Source: RYN-230 sp963760405 | Lineage (GTDB): Bacteria; Actinomycetota; Actinomycetes; Streptosporangiales; Streptosporangiaceae | Assembly (NCBI GenBank): GCA_963760405.1 | Contig: CAVXCV010000003.1 | Location: 124,001-188,000 of the forward strand | DNA length: 64,000 bases | Direction: 5' to 3' | In this document: positions 37,143 through 46,293 of the stretch, one piece after another | How positions within the stretch are numbered: the first letter of the stretch is position 1 | Layout of the letters: each line of letters begins with the position of its first letter | The notes under the pieces: model-generated | The model's input: the letters and a program-made list of their open reading frames with translations, nothing else | What the model was told of the DNA's origin: nothing | Databases searched by the model: none | Translations under genes and position numbers: made by a program

Positions 37143-38605
37143 CAGCGGCGGATCTGACAGCCATCACCGGCATCGAGGTGCCGACCGGGCTGCTCATCGG
37201 CGGGGAGTGGACCAAAGGCCGGGAAGGCGGGCAGATCGGCGTCACCGACCCGGCCACCGAGGAGGTCATCGCGGAGGTGGCCGACGGCAGCGCCGAGGAT
37301 GCGCTGGACGCGGTCGCCGCGGCCGAGGCGGCCCTGCCGGGCTGGGCCGCGACCGCGCCCCGTGCCCGCGGCGAGTGCCTGCGCCGCGCCTGGGTGCTGA
37401 TGATGGAGCGATCGGAGGCGCTGGCCCGCCTGATGGTGCTGGAGAACGGCAAGGCCCTGCCGGACGCGCGGAGCGAGGTCATCTACGCGGCCGAGTTCTT
37501 CCGCTGGTACGCCGAGGAGGCGGTGCGGCTGGACGGCGCCGTGCTCACCGCGCCCGCCGGGACCAACCGCATCATGGTGGTGCGGCAGCCGGTGGGGGTC
37601 AGCGTGCTGATCACCCCGTGGAACTTCCCGGCCGCGATGGCCACCAGGAAGATCGGGCCCGCCCTGGCCGCGGGCTGCACGGTCGTGCTCAAGCCCGCCA
37701 AGGAGACCCCGCTGACCGCGCTCGCGGTCGCGGACATCCTGCGCGAGGCGGGCGTGCCGGGCGGCGTGGTCAACGTGGTGACCACGTCCTCGGCCAGCCG
37801 GTTCAGCGGCGCCGTGCTCGCTGACCCGCGGGTGCGCAAGCTGTCCTTCACCGGGTCCACCGAAGTCGGCCGGGTGCTGCTGAAAGCCGCCGCCGACCAG
37901 GTGATCAACTGCTCGATGGAACTCGGCGGCAACGCCCCCTTCCTGATCTTCGAGGACGCTGACGTCCAGGCCGCGCTGGACGGGGCATTCCTGGCCAAGA
38001 TGCGCAACGGCGGCGAGGCGTGCACCGCGGCCAACCGGTTCTACGTGCACGAGGCGGTGGCCGATGAGTTCACCGAGGCGTTCGCGGCCCGGCTGGCCGC
38101 GCTGAAGGTCGGCCCGGGCCTGGACGACGGCACCGAGCTGGGGCCGCTGGTCAACTCCGATACCCGGTCCAAGGTGGCCAGCCTGGTGGACGGGGCGGTC
38201 GCAGCGGGCAGCAAGGTGGTCACCGGGGGTATGGCCCCGGACCGCCGGGGCTACTTCTACGCCCCCACCGTTCTGGATCATGTCCCGTCCGGCGCTGGCA
38301 TCCTGCACGAGGAGATCTTCGGCCCGGTGGCGCCGATCGTCCGTTTCACCGCCGAGTCTGACGCGATCTCCTGGGCCAACGACACCGAGTACGGCCTGGT
38401 GTCCTACGTCTACACCGACGACCTGCGCCGGTCGCTGCGGGTGGCGGAGGCGCTGGAATCCGGCATGGTCGGCATCAACCGTGGCGTGGTGTCCGACCCG
38501 GCCGCGCCGTTCGGCGGGGTCAAGCAATCTGGCCTCGGCCGCGAGGGAGGGCATGACGGGCTGCTGGAGTTCACCGAGACCAAGTACATCGCTGTCAGCT
38601 GGTGA
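37139..38605 (+). CDS. NAD(P)-dependent aldehyde dehydrogenase (succinate-semialdehyde type)
   Basis: A 488-residue ALDH-superfamily enzyme that oxidises an aldehyde to the acid. Visible are TPWNFPAAMATRKIGPALAA, the catalytic Glu in MELGGNAP and nucleophile Cys in GGEACTAANRFYV, plus the C-terminal PFGGVKQSGLGREGG. The SELGG/MELGG and GEACTAANR contexts resemble succinate-semialdehyde (GabD) and related dehydrogenases. The GTG overlaps the E1 beta stop. As the last gene of the inserted operon it may handle a semialdehyde released upstream in the same pathway; the substrate is not deducible. Confidence 0.9.
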   Translation: MTAADLTAITGIEVPTGLLIGGEWTKGREGGQIGVTDPATEEVIAEVADGSAEDALDAVAAAEAALPGWAATAPRARGECLRRAWVLMMERSEALARLMVLENGKALPDARSEVIYAAEFFRWYAEEAVRLDGAVLTAPAGTNRIMVVRQPVGVSVLITPWNFPAAMATRKIGPALAAGCTVVLKPAKETPLTALAVADILREAGVPGGVVNVVTTSSASRFSGAVLADPRVRKLSFTGSTEVGRVLLKAAADQVINCSMELGGNAPFLIFEDADVQAALDGAFLAKMRNGGEACTAANRFYVHEAVADEFTEAFAARLAALKVGPGLDDGTELGPLVNSDTRSKVASLVDGAVAAGSKVVTGGMAPDRRGYFYAPTVLDHVPSGAGILHEEIFGPVAPIVRFTAESDAISWANDTEYGLVSYVYTDDLRRSLRVAEALESGMVGINRGVVSDPAAPFGGVKQSGLGREGGHDGLLEFTETKYIAVSW

Positions 38606-38675
38606 CACGACACGCGCGGAGCCGCCCCTGCTGGCATCCGCCAGCGACCGCGTGACATAGGGTCTGGTGAGCGCT

Positions 38676-40034
38676 ATGGACAGACGAATCTTTGGCCTAG
38701 AGAACGAATACGGCGTCACGTGTACCTTCCGGGGCAGCCGTCGGCTCTCGCCGGACGAGGTAGCCAGGTACCTCTTCCGGCGAGTGGTGTCGTGGGGCAG
38801 GAGCAGCAACGTGTTCCTGCGCAACGGCGCCCGGCTCTACCTCGACGTGGGCAGCCACCCCGAGTACGCGACCCCGGAATGCGACAACATCCTGGACCTG
38901 GTCGTGCACGACAAGGCGGGGGAGCGGATCCTGGAAGGCCTCCTGGTGGACGCCGACCGCCGGCTCCGCGAAGAGGGCATCGCCGGGGACATCTACCTGT
39001 TCAAGAACAACACCGACTCGGCCGGCAACTCCTACGGCTGCCACGAGAACTACCTGGTGGGCCGGCACGGCGAGTTCGGGCGGCTGGCCGACATCCTGAT
39101 CCCGTTCCTGGTCACCAGGCAGGTGATCTGCGGGGCGGGCAAGGTGCTGCAGACCCCGCGCGGCGCGGTGTACTGCGTCAGCCAGCGCGCCGAGCACATC
39201 TGGGAGGGCGTGTCCTCGGCCACCACGAGGTCCCGGCCGATCATCAATACCCGGGACGAGCCGCACGCCGACGCGGAACGGTTCCGGCGGCTGCACGTGA
39301 TCGTCGGTGACTCGAACATGAGCGAGACCACCATGCTGCTCAAGGTCGGCGCGACCGACCTGGTGCTGCGGATGGTCGAGGCAGGCACGGTCATGCGGGA
39401 CCTGACCCTGGAGAACCCGATCCGGGCGATCCGGGACGTCAGCCACGACATGACTGGCCGGCGCTGGGTCCGGCTGGCCAACGGGCGCGAGGCCAGCGCG
39501 CTGGACATCCAGCGCGAGTACCTGTCCCGGGCCAAGGATTTCACCGACCGGCGCGGCGCCGACGCCATCACCCAGCGCGTGCTCGACCTGTGGGAGCGCA
39601 CCCTGCACGCGGTGGACACCGGGGACTTCTCCCTGGTCGACCGGGAGATCGACTGGATCACGAAGTTCCAGCTGATCGAGCGGTACCGGGGCAAGCACGG
39701 GCTGCCGCTGTCCTCGCCCCGGGTGGCCCAGCTCGACCTCGCCTACCATGACGTGCACCGTGGCCGCGGCCTGTACTACCTGCTGCAGAAGCGCGGGGCG
39801 GTCGCCCGGACCGCGCGGGACCTGGACATCTTCGAGGCCAAGTCGGTCCCGCCGCAGACCACCCGGGCCCGGCTGCGTGGCGAGTTCATCCGCCGGGCGC
39901 AGGAGCGGCGCCGTGACTTCACCGTGGACTGGGTCCACCTGAAGCTGAATGACCAGGCCCAGCGCACCGTGCTGTGCAAGGACCCGTTCCGGTCCGTGGA
40001 CGAGCGGGTGGAGAAGCTGATCGCCGGCATGTAA
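38676..40034 (+). CDS. pafA: Pup-protein ligase PafA
   Basis: Couples deamidated Pup through its C-terminal Glu to substrate lysines with ATP. 452 residues: RRIFGLENEYGVTCTF, the invariant block RRVVSWGRSSNVFLRNGARL, YLDVGSHPEYATPE with the active-site Asp, FKNNTDSAGNSYGCHENYL, and the C-terminal VDWVHLKLNDQAQRTVLCKD. It lacks the Dop loop, separating it from Dop. ATG 38676 aligns with mycobacterial PafA; TAGGGT (38658-38663) upstream may be its -10. A second in-frame TAA follows the stop. Confidence 0.96.
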   Translation: MDRRIFGLENEYGVTCTFRGSRRLSPDEVARYLFRRVVSWGRSSNVFLRNGARLYLDVGSHPEYATPECDNILDLVVHDKAGERILEGLLVDADRRLREEGIAGDIYLFKNNTDSAGNSYGCHENYLVGRHGEFGRLADILIPFLVTRQVICGAGKVLQTPRGAVYCVSQRAEHIWEGVSSATTRSRPIINTRDEPHADAERFRRLHVIVGDSNMSETTMLLKVGATDLVLRMVEAGTVMRDLTLENPIRAIRDVSHDMTGRRWVRLANGREASALDIQREYLSRAKDFTDRRGADAITQRVLDLWERTLHAVDTGDFSLVDREIDWITKFQLIERYRGKHGLPLSSPRVAQLDLAYHDVHRGRGLYYLLQKRGAVARTARDLDIFEAKSVPPQTTRARLRGEFIRRAQERRRDFTVDWVHLKLNDQAQRTVLCKDPFRSVDERVEKLIAGM

Positions 40035-40130
40035 GCGTAAGGATTTGGCTCCCGCGTCCCGGGCCGGGCAGTCAAGTGATGCCGGTAGGCTGGCGGGGCT
40101 CACCTGCCGGAGATGACAAGGTCCACATTC

Positions 40131-41081
40131 ATGCGACGTTTTGCCGTTCTGCTGTCCGTTCCGCTGCTCGCCGTGCTGGCCCTGGCGGGCTGCGGCTCCT
40201 CCCAGGCTGGGGGGACCCCCGTGGCGGTGTCCGGGCAGTTCGGGCAGAATCCGAAAATTACCATTCCGACGCAGAAGGCCGACGGGAATCTGGACGTCAG
40301 GACCCTGATCAAGGGCGGCGGCCCGGCACTCGCAAAGACCGACGCGTTCGTCGGGAACTATGCCGTCTATATCTGGAGCGGCACCAGTCACAAGCTGGCG
40401 GTCAGCACGTTCACGAGCAAGAGCCCGGCCCTTTTCAGTGGCCAGCTGCTGCCCGGCCTGGAGACCGCCCTGCTGGGCAAGAAAATGGGCAGCCGGGTGC
40501 TGGTCGTCATCCCGCCCAAGGACGGCTACGGGAAAAAGGGAAACAGCCAGGCTGGGGTGACCGGCAGTGACACCCTGGTCTTCGTCGTGGACATGATCAA
40601 GGCAATCCCGGACAACGCGTCCGCGTCGGGCGCCTCGGTGTCCAACGGCGGCGGCACGCTGCCCGCCGTCACGGCCAAGACCGGTACCGCGCCGCAGATC
40701 AGCATCCCGAAGTCGGGTAACCCGCCGGCCGCGCTGGTGACCAAGACGCTGATCAAGGGGTCAGGCCCGGCCATCGCCAAGGGCCAGACCGTGGTCGTCC
40801 AGTACACCGGCGCAATCTGGCGGACCGGCCAGATCTTCGACTCCTCCTGGTCCCGCGGGCAGCCGTTCGGCTTCACCATCGGCGTCAGCCCGAGCCAGGT
40901 CATCACGGGCTGGGACCACGGGCTCATCGGCCAGACCGTGGGCAGCCGGGTGATGCTCGTCGTCCCGCCGGCCGACGGCTACGGCACGACCGGCAACGCG
41001 CAGGCGGGTATCAAGGGCAGTGACACCCTGGTCTTCGTGGTGGACGTGCTGGGCGCGGTCACGCCCAGCGGCACCGGCTGA
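40131..41081 (+). CDS. lipoprotein with two FKBP-type prolyl isomerase domains
   Basis: A 316-residue exported foldase. The N-terminus MRRFAVLLSVPLLAVLALAG then C is a lipoprotein signal with lipobox LAGC. Two FKBP repeats follow: about residues 60-155 (weaker) and 205-310, the latter with VVVQYTGAIW, FDSSW and VIPP-like MLVVPPADGYG. The two halves each end in the same SDTLVFVVD phrase, showing internal duplication. The same gene sits between pafA and pafB in many actinobacteria. The ATG at 40131 is chosen because it starts the signal peptide. Confidence 0.9.
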   Translation: MRRFAVLLSVPLLAVLALAGCGSSQAGGTPVAVSGQFGQNPKITIPTQKADGNLDVRTLIKGGGPALAKTDAFVGNYAVYIWSGTSHKLAVSTFTSKSPALFSGQLLPGLETALLGKKMGSRVLVVIPPKDGYGKKGNSQAGVTGSDTLVFVVDMIKAIPDNASASGASVSNGGGTLPAVTAKTGTAPQISIPKSGNPPAALVTKTLIKGSGPAIAKGQTVVVQYTGAIWRTGQIFDSSWSRGQPFGFTIGVSPSQVITGWDHGLIGQTVGSRVMLVVPPADGYGTTGNAQAGIKGSDTLVFVVDVLGAVTPSGTG

Positions 41082-41096
41082 GCTCCGGGCGGGGCC

Positions 41097-41534
41097 TCAG
41101 CCGCCACCGGAGCTGAACCGCTCGGCCAGCCCGTCCGCGACCAGGCTGAGGCCCATGCCGAGCAGCCACACGTCCTTGGCCAGCGCGGTGCCCTGCTGGG
41201 ACGGCCGCAGGCTGCCTTCCCGGCGCATCCCCGGGGTCTTGACGTACAGGCCGAGCAGGCCGCCCGCGAACCCGGTGAGCCCGGCCCCGGCCAGCTCAGC
41301 GGGAATGACCGGGAGCAGCAGCGCGGTGCCCAGCGCCATTTCGCTGACCGACAGCAGCCGGGCGAAGTCCTCGGCCTTGAGCTGGGCCAGGAAGGGGTAC
41401 GTGCCAGCAGCCATGCCGTGCAGCCGGGCTGCGGTTTCCTCGTCCGCGGACCACTTGGTCAGGCCCGCGTTGAAGATGAACGCGCCTGCGGTGACCCGGG
41501 CCGGGAGGGTCCGCGGGTAAGCCGCGATTCGCAT
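41097..41534 (-). CDS. DoxX-like small membrane protein
   Basis: A 145-residue protein with four hydrophobic segments. ARVTAGAFIFNAGLTKWSAD, the SEMALGTALLLPVIP stretch and AGGLLGLYVKTPGMRREGSL are characteristic of DoxX/DUF-type quinone-interacting membrane proteins. Function unknown. AAGGAG stands before the ATG. Convergent with the FKBP lipoprotein; only 15 bases separate the stops. Confidence 0.75.
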   Translation of the reverse strand: MRIAAYPRTLPARVTAGAFIFNAGLTKWSADEETAARLHGMAAGTYPFLAQLKAEDFARLLSVSEMALGTALLLPVIPAELAGAGLTGFAGGLLGLYVKTPGMRREGSLRPSQQGTALAKDVWLLGMGLSLVADGLAERFSSGGG

Positions 41535-41588
41535 AGGTGCTCCTTAACTTGCCGCCCCCTATTTTTTTTCCGCAACGCTGCGTGGTAC

Positions 41589-42698
41589 TCATTCTCCCGC
41601 CGTAGCGCGGTCCCGCGCCGCCGGGGGTACGGCCAGCAGCCGGGCCGCGTGCCGCCCGGCCGCCGCGGCAGCGAGAAAGTAGGGCAGGTCGTCGGCTAGG
41701 CCGCGGCCCATGCTGGTCAGCGGTACCGGGCAGCCGCGCAGCGCCTCGGCCAGCCCGTCCACGCTGACGGTGACCAGGGCATGCCGCCCGGCGAGCACGG
41801 CGGCCTGCCGGGCCACCTCGGCGCCGAACTCCCCGGGCAGCGCGGGCAGCACGACGTCCGCGCGGGCCAGTGCGACCCGCCCGTAGGCGGTGAGGCTGTG
41901 ATGGGACACCCCGCGGTGCCGCGGCCGCGGGTCCGCGTCACTGACCCGCAGCGCCGCCACCGGGCGGCCGCCGAGCACCGCGGCGGCGTTGACCGCCTCC
42001 CCGCAGGCCACCCCGGAAAAGCCCCAGCGTGTCCCGGTGCCCAGGTTCCCCGGGCCCTGGGTCACGACGATCACGTCCGCGCCGAGCACCTGCCGGGCGG
42101 CCAGCAGCCCGGTGTGCACGGTGACCGTGTCCAGGTCACCGCCGAACGCCTGGCCGGTGCTGACCACAGCGCGCAGCCAGCCCGCGGCGCGCAGCCCGGC
42201 GCAGGTGCGGGAGAACCAGGCGGGCAGGGCCCCGCCGTCGAGCATCACGTACACGGCGGTCAGCGGGCCCGGCGCGCTGGCCCGCAGCCCGGCGAGCACG
42301 GCCGGCAGCGCCGAATGCAGGTCGGCGACCACCACCGGGACCCCGCTGATATCGTCCGCGTCGCGGAGCACCTCATGGTGCGGTGAGCCCTGCTCGTCCG
42401 CGCCCAGCACGGTGGCCTGCGCCGGGGTGTACCGGGCCTTGATCAGGTGGCCGGGACCGGCCGGGTCACCGGGCAGCCGGTCGGGCAGCGCGGCCACCAG
42501 CGCATACCCCCCGGTGCCGAGGCCCAGGTCGAGCGCGGTCGTGTTCAGCAGCACGCGGTCCCCGGGCTCGGGCCGGCCGGTCAGTTCCGGGTAGGCCAGC
42601 GCCCGCACCGGGGCGCCGTCCACCGTCACCTCGAGCTCGACGGCGCCCGGCCACTCCCGGCGGATGGCGGAAACTGCGCCACTGCGCCACCTGATCAC
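41589..42698 (-). CDS. DUF3866 family protein
   Basis: A 369-residue protein of the DUF3866 family. MIRWRSGAVSAIRREWPGAV, PGDRVLLNTTALDLGLGTGG, TVLGADEQGSPHHEVLRDA, GTGTRWGFSGVACGEAVNAA and RVSDADPRPRHRGVSHHSLT are the conserved blocks; the many His, Asp and Cys residues hint at an enzyme, but no activity is known. It lies divergent to pafB, as in other actinobacteria. A TACCCT -10 ends six bases before its GTG. Confidence 0.85.
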   Translation of the reverse strand: MIRWRSGAVSAIRREWPGAVELEVTVDGAPVRALAYPELTGRPEPGDRVLLNTTALDLGLGTGGYALVAALPDRLPGDPAGPGHLIKARYTPAQATVLGADEQGSPHHEVLRDADDISGVPVVVADLHSALPAVLAGLRASAPGPLTAVYVMLDGGALPAWFSRTCAGLRAAGWLRAVVSTGQAFGGDLDTVTVHTGLLAARQVLGADVIVVTQGPGNLGTGTRWGFSGVACGEAVNAAAVLGGRPVAALRVSDADPRPRHRGVSHHSLTAYGRVALARADVVLPALPGEFGAEVARQAAVLAGRHALVTVSVDGLAEALRGCPVPLTSMGRGLADDLPYFLAAAAAGRHAARLLAVPPAARDRATAGE

Positions 42699-42704
42699 CC
42701 CCGC

Positions 42705-42710
42705 AGGGTA
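42705..42710 (-). promoter_or_regulatory. -10 element of the DUF3866 gene (leaderless)
   Basis: TACCCT on the minus strand, six bases before GTG 42698. The same few bases hold TAGCGT on the plus strand (42709-42714), a possible -10 for pafB. Confidence 0.4.
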
Positions 42711-42753
42711 GCGTCATGTATCGAGATTGGCCCGGGAGCGGCGAGGAAGTGCA

Positions 42754-43709
42754 ATGTCCCGACGGAAGACCGAGCGGCTGCTTGGCCTCGTGGTCTGCCT
42801 GCTGTCCAGCGAGCGCTACCTGACCGCGATCCAGATCCGGGACGCCGTACCCGGATACCCGGAGTCTTTCGAGGCGTTCAAGCGGATGTTCGAACGGGAC
42901 AAGGAAGAACTGCGCGAGCTCGGCATCCCGCTGGAGACGGGGTCCAACTCGGCGCAGCAGGACGAGGCGGGGTACCGCATCCCGCGGCAGGCGTACGTGC
43001 TGCCGGACATCCGGCTGGAGCCCGACGAGGCGGCGGTGCTGTCCCTGGCCGCCCGGGTCTGGCGGCGGGCCGAGCTGGCCGGCGCGGCGGCCGGGGCCCT
43101 GCTCAAGCTGCGCGCGGCCGGGATCGACGCGGAAGAAGCCGCGCACCTGGGGATCGAGCCCCGGCTGCCCGCGGGCGAGGCGGCGTTCGGCCCGCTCTGG
43201 GAAGCGGTACGGGACCGGCGCCCGGTCACCTTCAGCTACCGCGCCGCTGGGCGCAGCCAGCCGCAGCAGCGCCGCCTGGCGCCGTGGGGCGTGGTGAACC
43301 GGCACGGCCGGTGGTATGTGGCCGGGCACGATGCTGACCGCGATGCGGTGCGGGTGTTCCGGCTCAGCCGGATCGAGGGGCCGGTGCGGTTCAGCGGGCC
43401 GGCTCGGTGACCGTGCCACCCGGCATCGACCTGCGGGAAACCGTCCGGGAGTGGGACGGGCACCCCCCGCCGCAGCGGCCCGCGCTACTCCGGGTACGCC
43501 ACGGCGCCGGGTATGGCCTGCGCCGCTACGCCCGCCCGGCCGGACCTGGCCAGCCGGTGCCCGCGGGCTGGGACCTGATCGAGGCGCCCTTCTCCGACGT
43601 GGGCTGGTATGCCGAGCACATCGCCTCGTTCGGCGCCGATGTGGTGGTGCTCGAGCCCGCGGACCTGCGCGAGGCAGTGATCACCCAGCTGAAAGGAGTA
43701 CTCGCGTGA
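42754..43709 (+). CDS. pafB: WYL-domain transcriptional activator PafB (frame break)
   Basis: With PafC forms the PafBC activator of the recA-independent DNA-damage response. MSRRKTERLLGLVVCLLSSE begins the winged HTH, FEAFKRMFERDKEELRELGI follows, and the WYL domain has APWGVVNRHGRWYVAGHD. The frame ends early at 43410 (FSGPAR) but the next frame continues TVPPGIDLRETVREWDG and ends LKGVLA at 43709 with the expected WCX-type C-terminus. One base is probably missing near 43403. Repaired length about 318 residues, normal for PafB. GTGA overlap with pafC. Confidence 0.9.
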
Positions 43710-44776
43710 CCGCGGCCACGGGTAGCAACAACACAGGTAGCCACAACACGGGCAGCCAGAGCACGGGCACCCCGAACACGGGCAGCCGGAACACGGGCAG
43801 CTCGCAGGGCACCAGCGCCGGGCGGCTGCAGCGGCTGCTCGCCCTGGTTCCCTACGTGGTCAGCCGGCAGGCCGTCGGGCTGGCCGAGACCGCCGCCGCG
43901 TTCGGGGTGAGCGAGCGCGAGCTGGTGGACGACCTGAACCTGCTGTGGTGCGTGGAACTGCGCTCGCCGGATCCGTACTGTCCCATCGACCTGTCCTACG
44001 AGGGCGGGGAGATCGTGGTCAGCCAGGCGGAGTCGATGGACCGGCCGCTCCGGCTGGCCGTGGACGAGGCCAGCGCACTGCTGGTCGCGCTGCGGATGCT
44101 GGCCGAGCTGGAGTACCGCGCGTCAGTGCCGGGACTGGCCGGCGGCTCGGCGCTGAGCCGGACCATCGCGAAGCTGGAAGCCGCCGCGGGGGAGGCCGCC
44201 GCCCCCAGCGCCCAGCTGGCCGTCCAGGTGGACAAGCTCGCCGAGCAGGCGGTGCTGTCCGAGCTGCGCGCCGCGCTGAGCCAGCAGCGCCGGGTGCACC
44301 TGTCCTATTACGTGCCCGGCCGGGACGAGGCCACCGAGCGCGATGTGGACCCGATGCGGCTGCTTGTCGTGGAGGGCCGCAGCTACCTGGAGGGCTGGTG
44401 CCGCCGGGCCGAGGCGGTCCGGCTGTTCCGGCTGGACCGTATCCTCGGCATCGAGGTGCTGGACCGGCCGGCCGAGGTGCCGCCCGAGGCCGAGCCGGTG
44501 GATGTGGACCAGGGCCTGTTCCGGCCATCGCCGGAAGACCTGTATGTGGTCATCGAGCTTTCCCCGCACGGCCGGTGGGTGGCCGAGTACTACCCGTGCG
44601 AGTCCACCGAGGAGATGGGCGATGGGTGGCTGCGGGTCGGGCTGCGCACCCCGGACAGCGGCTGGGCCCGCCGGCTCGCCCTGCGGCTGGGCGAGAACGG
44701 GCGGATCATCGCGCCGCCCGGGCTGACCACCCAGATCAGGGCGGATGCCGCGGCCGCGCTCGCGCAGTACAGTTGA
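43706..44776 (+). CDS. pafC: WYL-domain transcriptional activator PafC
   Basis: Partner of PafB. 356 residues. The first 34 residues are an unusual pentapeptide run of the form S-x-N-T-G repeated five times, encoded by a 15-base minisatellite (about 43724-43803). The HTH starts RLQRLLALVPYVVSRQAVGL and the WYL domain contains VDPMRLLVVEGRSYLEGW. The C-terminal WCX region reads LYVVIELSPHGRWVAEYYP. GTG overlaps the pafB stop. The low-complexity N-terminus could vary in copy number between strains. Confidence 0.92.
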   Translation: MTAATGSNNTGSHNTGSQSTGTPNTGSRNTGSSQGTSAGRLQRLLALVPYVVSRQAVGLAETAAAFGVSERELVDDLNLLWCVELRSPDPYCPIDLSYEGGEIVVSQAESMDRPLRLAVDEASALLVALRMLAELEYRASVPGLAGGSALSRTIAKLEAAAGEAAAPSAQLAVQVDKLAEQAVLSELRAALSQQRRVHLSYYVPGRDEATERDVDPMRLLVVEGRSYLEGWCRRAEAVRLFRLDRILGIEVLDRPAEVPPEAEPVDVDQGLFRPSPEDLYVVIELSPHGRWVAEYYPCESTEEMGDGWLRVGLRTPDSGWARRLALRLGENGRIIAPPGLTTQIRADAAAALAQYS

Positions 44777-44948
44777 CTCTCCAGTGCTTGACTTCCGGCT
44801 GCTCCAGTGGATGCTGGAACCCGGGCGGGTGAGCGCTAACGGCCGGAGGCCAAGCCGCTGCACCAGCCCGGTGCGTTGTACTCACGTGTAGGCTCTTGAC
44901 CATAGTGACCCAGCGCGGGGGCGCTCGCCCCCGGTGAAGAGGGCAGAA

Positions 44949-45290
44949 ATGATTGGCGACCTGTTCGACAGCCCGTGGAAGATCCTGATCGTGGCCGTGG
45001 TGCTGATCGTGCTGTTCGGCTCGAAGAAGCTGCCGGACGCGGCCCGGTCCCTGGGCAAGTCCATGCGCATCCTCAAGACCGAGGTGCAGGATCTGCATGG
45101 CTCGGAAACGGACACGGCGGCCGCCACCCCGGCTCCGGCGATCACCCCGGCGCCCCCTCAGCCGACCCAGCAGCAGCAGATCGACCAGCTCCAGCAGCAG
45201 CTGCAGGACCTGCAGCAGAAGCCCGCCGCGGCTGAGCCCGCGAAGGTCAACGGCACGGTGCCGGAGACCCAGCAGACCCAGGCCGGCTGA
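44949..45290 (+). CDS. tatA: Sec-independent translocase subunit TatA
   Basis: Pore-forming component of the twin-arginine translocase. 113 residues: one N-terminal TM (PWKILIVAVVLIVLFG), then the conserved hinge and amphipathic helix FGSKKLPDAARSLGKS, and a long Pro/Gln-rich tail with QQQIDQLQQQLQDLQQ that probably forms a short coiled coil. The ATG follows AGAGGGC. A 172-base gap after pafC contains the hairpin GCGGGGGCGCTCGCCCCCG just before the start. Confidence 0.94.
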   Translation: MIGDLFDSPWKILIVAVVLIVLFGSKKLPDAARSLGKSMRILKTEVQDLHGSETDTAAATPAPAITPAPPQPTQQQQIDQLQQQLQDLQQKPAAAEPAKVNGTVPETQQTQAG

Positions 45291-45314
45291 GCCCGGCCTG
45301 GTCCCTCGACCGCC

Positions 45315-46220
45315 ATGGCGAAGCTGGGTGACACGGTCCGGGGTGCCCGCGTGCTCAGCACGCGGGTCCGGGAGGCGGAGGCAGCGGATCCGGAAGGCCG
45401 GATGCCGCTCATGGAGCACATCCGCGAGCTGCGGAACAGGCTGGTCAAGATCTGCCTCGCGCTGGTGGTGGGCACCGGTATCGCGCTGATCCCGGCGATC
45501 TGGAACCGGATCTGGAAGTTCGTCGAGCACCCGTTCTGCGCGGCCACGATCAACGGCCGCCACGGCTGCCGGGTGCTCGGCGACCAGCTGATCCTGCAGG
45601 GCGTGTTCGACCCGTTCATGCTGCGGCTGGAAATCGCGTTCTTCTCCGGGCTGATCCTGACCAGCCCGATCTGGCTGTACCAGCTATGGGCGTTCGTCGC
45701 GCCGGGGCTGTACCGGCGGGAGAAGCGGTGGACGTACACGTTCGTATGCACCGCGGTGCCGCTGTTCGTGATCGGCGCGGCCCTGGCCTACTTCGCGATG
45801 AGCCGCGGCCTGGGCTACCTGCTGGGCCTGGCCCCGGGCCATGTTCTCGTGCTGCCCCAGGTATCGACCTACCTGAACTACTTCATCGCCATGCTGCTCG
45901 GCTTCGGGCTGGCCTTCGAGCTGCCGCTGCTGCTGCTGATCCTCAACGTGGCCGGCGTGCTCACCCACGAGCGGATCAAGAAGTGGCGCCGGATGATGAT
46001 CTTCGGCGTATTCCTGTTCGCGGGCATCGCCTCGCCGAGCCCGGACCCGGTCACCATGCTGCTGCTCGCCGTGCCCTGCCTGGTCCTGGTCGAGATAGCC
46101 GAGGTCATCATCTGGCTGAACGACCGGCGGCGGGCGTCCCGGACGTCGCTGTACGCGGGCCTGGCGGACGACGAGCTCGCGCCGCTGGATGACTCGCTGG
46201 ACGCTGACCAGCCCCGCTGA
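45315..46220 (+). CDS. tatC: Sec-independent translocase subunit TatC
   Basis: Twin-arginine signal receptor. 301 residues with six TMs; MPLMEHIRELRNRLVKIC is the signature N-terminal cytoplasmic motif that contacts the RR signal, and SPIWLYQLWAFVAPGLYRRE follows. The C-terminal tail is acidic (ADDELAPLDDSLDADQ). Forms an operon with tatA upstream, 24 bases apart. Confidence 0.95.
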   Translation: MAKLGDTVRGARVLSTRVREAEAADPEGRMPLMEHIRELRNRLVKICLALVVGTGIALIPAIWNRIWKFVEHPFCAATINGRHGCRVLGDQLILQGVFDPFMLRLEIAFFSGLILTSPIWLYQLWAFVAPGLYRREKRWTYTFVCTAVPLFVIGAALAYFAMSRGLGYLLGLAPGHVLVLPQVSTYLNYFIAMLLGFGLAFELPLLLLILNVAGVLTHERIKKWRRMMIFGVFLFAGIASPSPDPVTMLLLAVPCLVLVEIAEVIIWLNDRRRASRTSLYAGLADDELAPLDDSLDADQPR

Positions 46221-46280
46221 CCCGCGTTGTTAACCGCGGGCGCCCGGGTGCCCAGGGCCCGGCATGTCAGCGGGCTCACC

Positions 46281-46286
46281 TAGGCT
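46281..46286 (+). promoter_or_regulatory. -10 element upstream of helY (leaderless)
   Basis: TAGGCT ends seven bases before the helY ATG (46294) and no ribosome-binding site intervenes. Confidence 0.4.
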
Positions 46287-46293
46287 GGATCAC

